Source of the DNA: Nocardioides silvaticus
GTDB taxonomy: Bacteria > Actinomycetota > Actinomycetes > Propionibacteriales > Nocardioidaceae
Assembly (NCBI RefSeq): GCF_003160695.1
Contig: NZ_QGDD01000008.1
Location: 1-64,000, forward strand
DNA: 64,000 bases
Reading direction: 5' to 3'
Position numbers and translations under genes: made by a program. This document shows positions 60,213 through 64,000 of the stretch, in pieces; the first letter of the stretch is position 1, and each line of letters opens with the position of its first letter. The notes below the pieces were generated by a model. That model saw only the letters and a list, made by a program, of their open reading frames with translations. It was not told the origin of the DNA and searched no databases.

Positions 60213-61034
60213 TCAGTTGGTCATGCCCGGCAGGCAGCCGGGGACGCCGTCGGTGCGACCGAGGTTGAACGCCTCGATCCGCTGGAAGGAGTCGCCGTGG
60301 TCGCCGCTCATGCCCCACGGGACCTCGTCGGCGATGAAGTTGAGGCCGTCGACGATCTCCTTCTCGTCGCCCGGCTCGAACTCCAGCGTCCCGTCGTCCC
60401 TCGAGCCGTAGAGGACGGCGCCGGCGAGGCAGTCGGCCTGCAGCTCGTACTGCTCCGACTGGAGGTCCATCGACAGGTCCGCCTGGATCGCGTGACCCCA
60501 CTCGTGGGCGATGATCAGGTAGGGCCAGGAGTCGCCGATCTCGTAGCCGAGCTCCAGCAGCGTGATGTCCCAGGCGACGTAGTCGCCGTCGGGGCAGTAG
60601 AAGGCGTTGCCCGGCGGCAGCACGTCGCCATAGCAGGTCGGCGCGTTCTCGGTGTCGTAGCCGTCGTAGATGCCGTCACCGTTGAACACGTTGGGCGCGG
60701 TGTAGTTGCCGGTGAAATAGTCCTTCCAGTGCGTGGCCCACCAGCCGTCGGCCACCTGGCGGGCGGACTGGATGTCCTCGGCCAGCTCCGCCTCGTCGAC
60801 GTCGCCGGTCGGGGAGATCGTCATCGACTCGGTGGTCGGCACGTCCGTGGTGGTCGTGTCGCTCGGCGGCTCCGTGGGGTCCGACGCCCCCGTGTCCTCG
60901 GCGCCCGGGGTGACCGTCTCGAAGACGGTCTCGACGTCGGTCGCTTCGCCGTCACCGTCGTCGCCGCAGGCGGCGAGGGAGAGGGACGCGGCGAGGGCGA
61001 GCGCGACGAGGCGGGCCAGACGAGGGGGATTCAT
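60213..61034 (-). CDS. Neutral zinc metallopeptidase-like lipoprotein (YpfJ family)
   Basis: This 273-aa protein has a signal peptide with lipobox LAAC (Cys23), a Thr/Asp-rich linker, and a domain with the zinc-peptidase motif HEWGH (HExxH) followed by EQYELQADCLAG, in which the third ligand Glu is expected. Such YpfJ-type proteins are putative membrane-anchored peptidases of unknown substrate. Start ATG 61034 is used because the signal peptide begins there. It is convergent with znuB and may itself need the zinc supplied. Confidence 0.88.
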   Translation of the reverse strand: MNPPRLARLVALALAASLSLAACGDDGDGEATDVETVFETVTPGAEDTGASDPTEPPSDTTTTDVPTTESMTISPTGDVDEAELAEDIQSARQVADGWWATHWKDYFTGNYTAPNVFNGDGIYDGYDTENAPTCYGDVLPPGNAFYCPDGDYVAWDITLLELGYEIGDSWPYLIIAHEWGHAIQADLSMDLQSEQYELQADCLAGAVLYGSRDDGTLEFEPGDEKEIVDGLNFIADEVPWGMSGDHGDSFQRIEAFNLGRTDGVPGCLPGMTN

Positions 61035-61096
61035 GGCGCGAAGCGTATTGCCCGCACCGCTGGATCGGCAGGAGATTCGCACGAGTCAGACCGGTG

Positions 61097-61897
61097 TCAC
61101 ACCGGGTCGGCGCCGCCGTACCTCCGGTCGCGCCTGGCGTAGGCCTCGACCGCCTCCCACAGATGCCGGCGGTCGACGTCGGGCCAGAGCACGTCGGAGA
61201 AGACGAGCTCGGAGTAGGCGGCCTGGAACAGCATGAAGTTGGACAGCCGCTGCTCCCCCGACGTGCGCCAGATCAGGTCGGCGTCGGGGAGCTCGGGGAC
61301 GTAGAGGTAGCGACCCAGCGTGCGGTCGTCGACCTTCGCCGGGTTGACCCGCCCGGCGGCGACGTCCTGGGCCAGCGCCCGGGCCGCGTCGCCCAGCTCC
61401 GAGCGACCGCCGTAGTTGACGCACATCGTCAGGGTGAGGACGTCGTTGCGCTTCGTCATCTCCTCGGCGACCTGGAGCTCCTTGATCACCGACTTCCACA
61501 GGCGCGGTGCCCGCCCGGCCCAGCGCACGCGGACGCCGAGCTCGTGCATCTCGTCGCGTCGGCGGCGGATCACGTCGCGGTTGAAGCCCATGAGGAACTT
61601 CACCTCGTCGGGGCTGCGGGACCAGTTCTCCGTGGAGAAGGCGTACGCCGAGATCGCCTTCACGCCGATCTCGATCGCGCCCTCGACCACGTCGAACAGC
61701 GAGTGCTCGCCCTGCTCGTGCCCTCTGGTGCGGGGCAGCCCCCGCTCCTTGGCCCACCGGCCGTTGCCGTCCATCACGATCGCCACGTGGTGCGGGACCA
61801 GCTCCGCCGGGATCGCCGGGGGCCGCGCGCCCGACGGGTGCGGGGTCGGCGGACGGGGCTCCCGACGCGAGGTCGTCGATCGGCTGCTGCGGCGCAC
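61097..61897 (-). CDS. uppS: Isoprenyl transferase (undecaprenyl diphosphate synthase family)
   Basis: This cis-prenyltransferase of 266 aa has the catalytic MDGNGRWA (Asp43), HEQGEHSLFDVVEGA, SAYAFSTENWSR and the C-terminal RTSGEQRLSNFMLFQ and FSDVLWPD. It makes the polyprenyl carrier for cell-wall precursors. The N-terminal 30 residues are Arg/Pro-rich and not part of the fold. It lies 20 bp after recO on the same strand, a conserved actinobacterial pairing. Confidence 0.95.
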   Translation of the reverse strand: MRRSSRSTTSRREPRPPTPHPSGARPPAIPAELVPHHVAIVMDGNGRWAKERGLPRTRGHEQGEHSLFDVVEGAIEIGVKAISAYAFSTENWSRSPDEVKFLMGFNRDVIRRRRDEMHELGVRVRWAGRAPRLWKSVIKELQVAEEMTKRNDVLTLTMCVNYGGRSELGDAARALAQDVAAGRVNPAKVDDRTLGRYLYVPELPDADLIWRTSGEQRLSNFMLFQAAYSELVFSDVLWPDVDRRHLWEAVEAYARRDRRYGGADPV

Positions 61898-61916
61898 GGG
61901 TGAAGGCTAGACGACC

Positions 61917-62651
61917 CTACGGGGCCGCCCGCTCGACGTACGGCAACGACCGCAGGCCGCGCTCGAGCTGCCACTGCACGAACGCGGCGACCAGCCCGCT
62001 CGCCTCGCGGACGTGGCGCGGATCGGCCGCCTCGACGACCGGCCAGTCCCCGGAGAGGAGCGCCCCGAGGAGCGTGAGCGTCTCGGGGGCGGGGCTGGCG
62101 GAGCCGGGGATCCGGCAGGTCGCGCAGAGCACGCCGCCCATCGACGGGTTGAACCACCGGTGCGGCCCCTCGCGGCCGCAGTGCGCGCAGTCGGAGCAGG
62201 ACGGGGCGTAGCCGGCGACGGCGAGCGAGCGCAGCAGGTAGGAGTCGAGCACGTGCCCGGCCGCCCGCTCCCCCGACGCCATCGCGCGCAGTGCGCCGAG
62301 CAGCAGCAGGAACTGCTGGACGGCAGGCTCCCGCTCCTCCACCACCAGCCGCTCGGCGGTCTCCAGCATCGCCGTGCCGGCGGTGTAGCACTGATAGTCG
62401 GCGCCGAGCGGTGCGGCGTACGACCCGTGCGCCTCGGCCTGCGTGATCGTGTCGAGGTTGCGCCCCACGGCGAGCTGCAGGTCGACGTGCGTGAACGGCT
62501 CGAGCCGCGAGCCGAACTTGGACGTCGTGCGGCGCACGCCCTTCGCGACGGCGCGCACCAGCCCGTGCTGACGGGTCAGCAGGGTGATGATGCGGTCGGC
62601 CTCACCCAGCTTGCGGGTGCGGAGCACGATCGCCTCGTCGCGGTAGAGCAC
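61917..62651 (-). CDS. recO: DNA repair protein RecO
   Basis: This protein of 244 aa has an N-terminal OB fold (VLYRDEAIVLRTRKLGEADRI, QHGLVRAVAKGVRR), a helical region and a C-terminal zinc motif (CSDCAHCG...CATC). It loads RecA with RecR in gap repair. GTG 62651 is the start; the frame continues open upstream without resemblance. Adjacent to uppS in the typical order. Confidence 0.94.
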   Translation of the reverse strand: MLYRDEAIVLRTRKLGEADRIITLLTRQHGLVRAVAKGVRRTTSKFGSRLEPFTHVDLQLAVGRNLDTITQAEAHGSYAAPLGADYQCYTAGTAMLETAERLVVEEREPAVQQFLLLLGALRAMASGERAAGHVLDSYLLRSLAVAGYAPSCSDCAHCGREGPHRWFNPSMGGVLCATCRIPGSASPAPETLTLLGALLSGDWPVVEAADPRHVREASGLVAAFVQWQLERGLRSLPYVERAAP

Positions 62652-62677
62652 CCGCCCATTCTGCCGCCCACCACCGA

Positions 62678-63547
62678 CTAGTTCGCGGTACGCCGTGTGC
62701 GCCGCGCCGGGCGCCAGCAGTCGAGCACGAACTTCGTGGCCGCCAGGTCGAGCCGCTCGGGCGAACGGCGCCACTCCAGGATCGACGTGGCCTTCACGAA
62801 CGTCGTGTTCGGGAGCTCGCTCGCGACCATCTCCGCGTCCGACGCGGGGTGCAGCGGGTCGCGCGGGTGGCCGACGACCAGGGTCGGCGCCTGGATCCGG
62901 CGGCGCTCCGAGGCCGGCGGCGCCACCCGGCCGAAGAACAGCCCGTGGACGTACGCCGCCAGCGGGCCCGGCTTGTGGTCGAGCGTGTCGAGGCCGATCC
63001 CGATCCACCACGGCACGACGCCGCGCGGCACCCGCCGGGTCACGAACCGCAGCCCGGAGAACGCGAACGGGAACACCCGGGCACCCAGGAGGAGGGGCGC
63101 GAACGACACGATGGCGACCTCGAGCGCGTTGTCGAGCACCGGCATCTCCACGATCAGGCCACGCACCCGCTCCGGGGCGATCGCCGCCACCTCGAGCGCG
63201 ACGTTGGCCCCGAGCGACGTACCCCCGATGACCGCCTGCCCCGCACCCAGCTCGTCGAGCAGCGCGACCACCTGCCGCGCGAACGACGTCACCGAGTAGG
63301 CGAACGGGTCGTCCGGCTTGTCCGACCTGCCGTGCCCGAGGAAGTCGAGCGTGACCACGTGGGCACCGTTGGCCGCAAGGGTCCGCGCGAGGTGGTCGTG
63401 CATCCGCCGCGGGATCAGCAGGCCGGGCAGCAGCACCACCCAGGCGTCGCCGGTGCCGTACTCGGTGTACTCCAGGCGGTCACGACCGCCGTCGGTCTCC
63501 AGGAAGAACTGGCCGACCCGCTCGGAGGCGAGGTGTCGTTCGCTCAC
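62678..63547 (-). CDS. Alpha/beta-fold hydrolase
   Basis: This protein of 289 aa has nucleophile Ser111 in GGTSLGAN, HG-type oxyanion segment LLPGLLIPRRMHD, DFLGHGRSDKP and a C-terminal acid in GHPRDPLHPA, whose His is part of the last motif or downstream. A cap with hydrophobic helices (VAIVSFAPLLLGARVFPFAF) suggests a lipid-like or small ester substrate. It lies between leuA and recO on the same strand. Substrate unknown. Confidence 0.9.
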   Translation of the reverse strand: MSERHLASERVGQFFLETDGGRDRLEYTEYGTGDAWVVLLPGLLIPRRMHDHLARTLAANGAHVVTLDFLGHGRSDKPDDPFAYSVTSFARQVVALLDELGAGQAVIGGTSLGANVALEVAAIAPERVRGLIVEMPVLDNALEVAIVSFAPLLLGARVFPFAFSGLRFVTRRVPRGVVPWWIGIGLDTLDHKPGPLAAYVHGLFFGRVAPPASERRRIQAPTLVVGHPRDPLHPASDAEMVASELPNTTFVKATSILEWRRSPERLDLAATKFVLDCWRPARRTRRTAN

Positions 63548-63568
63548 CCCTCCATCCTGACAGGCGCC

Positions 63569-64000
63569 TCAGCTCCGGTGGGGGATCGTCTCGGCCTGGG
63601 CCCGGTTGGCGGCGCAGACCACCGCGCGGAGCGACGCCGTGACGATGTTGTGGTGGATGCCGACGCCCCAGACGATCTCGCCGGCGATCTCGCACTCGAC
63701 GTACGCCGCCGCGACCGCGTCGCCGCCCGAGGAGAGGGCGTGCTCGGCGTAGTCGAGGACACGGATGTCCGCACCCGCCTGCCGCATCCCGTCGACGAAC
63801 GCCGCCACCGGCCCGTTGCCCAGGCCGGAGAAGGTGCGCTCCTCGCCGCGGACCACGAGGTTGACCTGCTGCTCGTCGTCGCCCTCGGCGTCGGTGACCG
63901 AGCTCCAGCTCGTCAGCTCGTAGGGCTGGGTGCGGTCGAGGTACTCGGCGCGGAAGATCGACCAGATCTCCTCCGGCGTGACCTCCCCGCCTTGCGCGTC
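63569..64000 (-). CDS. leuA: 2-Isopropylmalate synthase, C-terminal part (runs off the window)
   Basis: The last 143 codons of LeuA are present, and the start lies beyond position 64000. The segment includes the regulatory domain (VRGEERTFSGLGNGPVAAFV, DYAEHALSSGGDAVAAAYVEC, GVGIHHNIVTASLRAVVCAA) that binds leucine. The full enzyme condenses acetyl-CoA with 2-ketoisovalerate in leucine synthesis. The gene ends 21 bp before the hydrolase start. Confidence 0.93.
   Translation of the reverse strand, partial: DAQGGEVTPEEIWSIFRAEYLDRTQPYELTSWSSVTDAEGDDEQQVNLVVRGEERTFSGLGNGPVAAFVDGMRQAGADIRVLDYAEHALSSGGDAVAAAYVECEIAGEIVWGVGIHHNIVTASLRAVVCAANRAQAETIPHRS

Noticed and set aside
1..64000. Prophage, transposase or integrase
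   Set aside because: No gene in the window resembles one; mobile sequence is limited to short REP-like elements.

Overview
The window is GC-rich (about 70%) chromosomal DNA from an actinobacterium. High GC, GTG/TTG starts, apparently leaderless genes, Ser/Thr kinases with a single membrane segment, an LCP-family protein, and the order leuA / hydrolase / recO / uppS / zinc transporter / glyS / dus / dgt / dnaG fit Nocardioides or a close relative in Propionibacteriales. The genus is inferred from gene style, not from an alignment.

Region 1 (1-17.9 kb) is mostly housekeeping and signalling. It opens with the 5' end of a 16S rRNA gene (minus strand), its leader with a boxA-like element, and a candidate promoter next to tyrS. 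A Ser/Thr kinase and a sensor kinase/response regulator pair follow. A symmetric double GATGAG element lies between the regulator and a divergent PepSY-like gene. Next come an orphan adenine methyltransferase, a sugar-epimerase-like protein, a small LuxR-type protein, a LysR regulator divergent from an EamA exporter, a coupled DUF6458/kinase/lipoprotein operon, a CAU tRNA, a PIG-L deacetylase, a PlsC acyltransferase and an LCP protein.

Region 2 (16.9-41.4 kb) is accessory catabolism. It holds an APH-like kinase, an HDAC/acetylpolyamine-amidohydrolase-like enzyme, a DmpA-type aminopeptidase, a CocE-type hydrolase, two Rieske oxygenases of the betaine-demethylase type, a sarcosine-oxidase-like flavoenzyme, a TetR regulator, a complete peptide-type ABC importer, an oligopeptidase-B-like peptidase, and an overlapping four-gene set (GcvT-like, amine-oxidoreductase-like, cyclodeaminase-like, formate-THF ligase). 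Four copies of one palindrome, ACTGA-N8-TCAGT (one copy with a single mismatch), lie at the HDAC/DmpA divergence, before the second Rieske gene, before the GcvT-like gene, and upstream of the importer operon inside the peptidase gene. I read this as one regulon that imports a compound with N-methyl or amide groups, strips it, and passes the C1 units to tetrahydrofolate. The substrate is not known from the sequence. A MarR/MFS pair inside this region carries a frameshift in the transporter.

Region 3 (41.4-64 kb) is core metabolism. It contains a flavin-dependent oxidoreductase, a secreted repeat protein, class Ia ribonucleotide reductase nrdAB under a cobalamin riboswitch with candidate NrdR boxes, tRNA-Asn with a strong terminator, dnaG, a 2-hydroxyacid dehydrogenase, dgt, a DUF4184 membrane protein, a secreted SH3/peptidase-like protein, dus, glyS, a Zur-box-controlled znuABC operon, a neutral zinc metallopeptidase, uppS, recO, a hydrolase and the 3' part of leuA.

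Short interspersed palindromes run through the window. A 19-bp element GGTCGAGC-NN-GTCGAGACC occurs three times, twice inside conserved genes (nrdA, dus). A longer element occurs twice, has expanded into a 35-bp tandem array at one site, and supplies the last codons of two genes. No insertion sequence, prophage or CRISPR array was seen.
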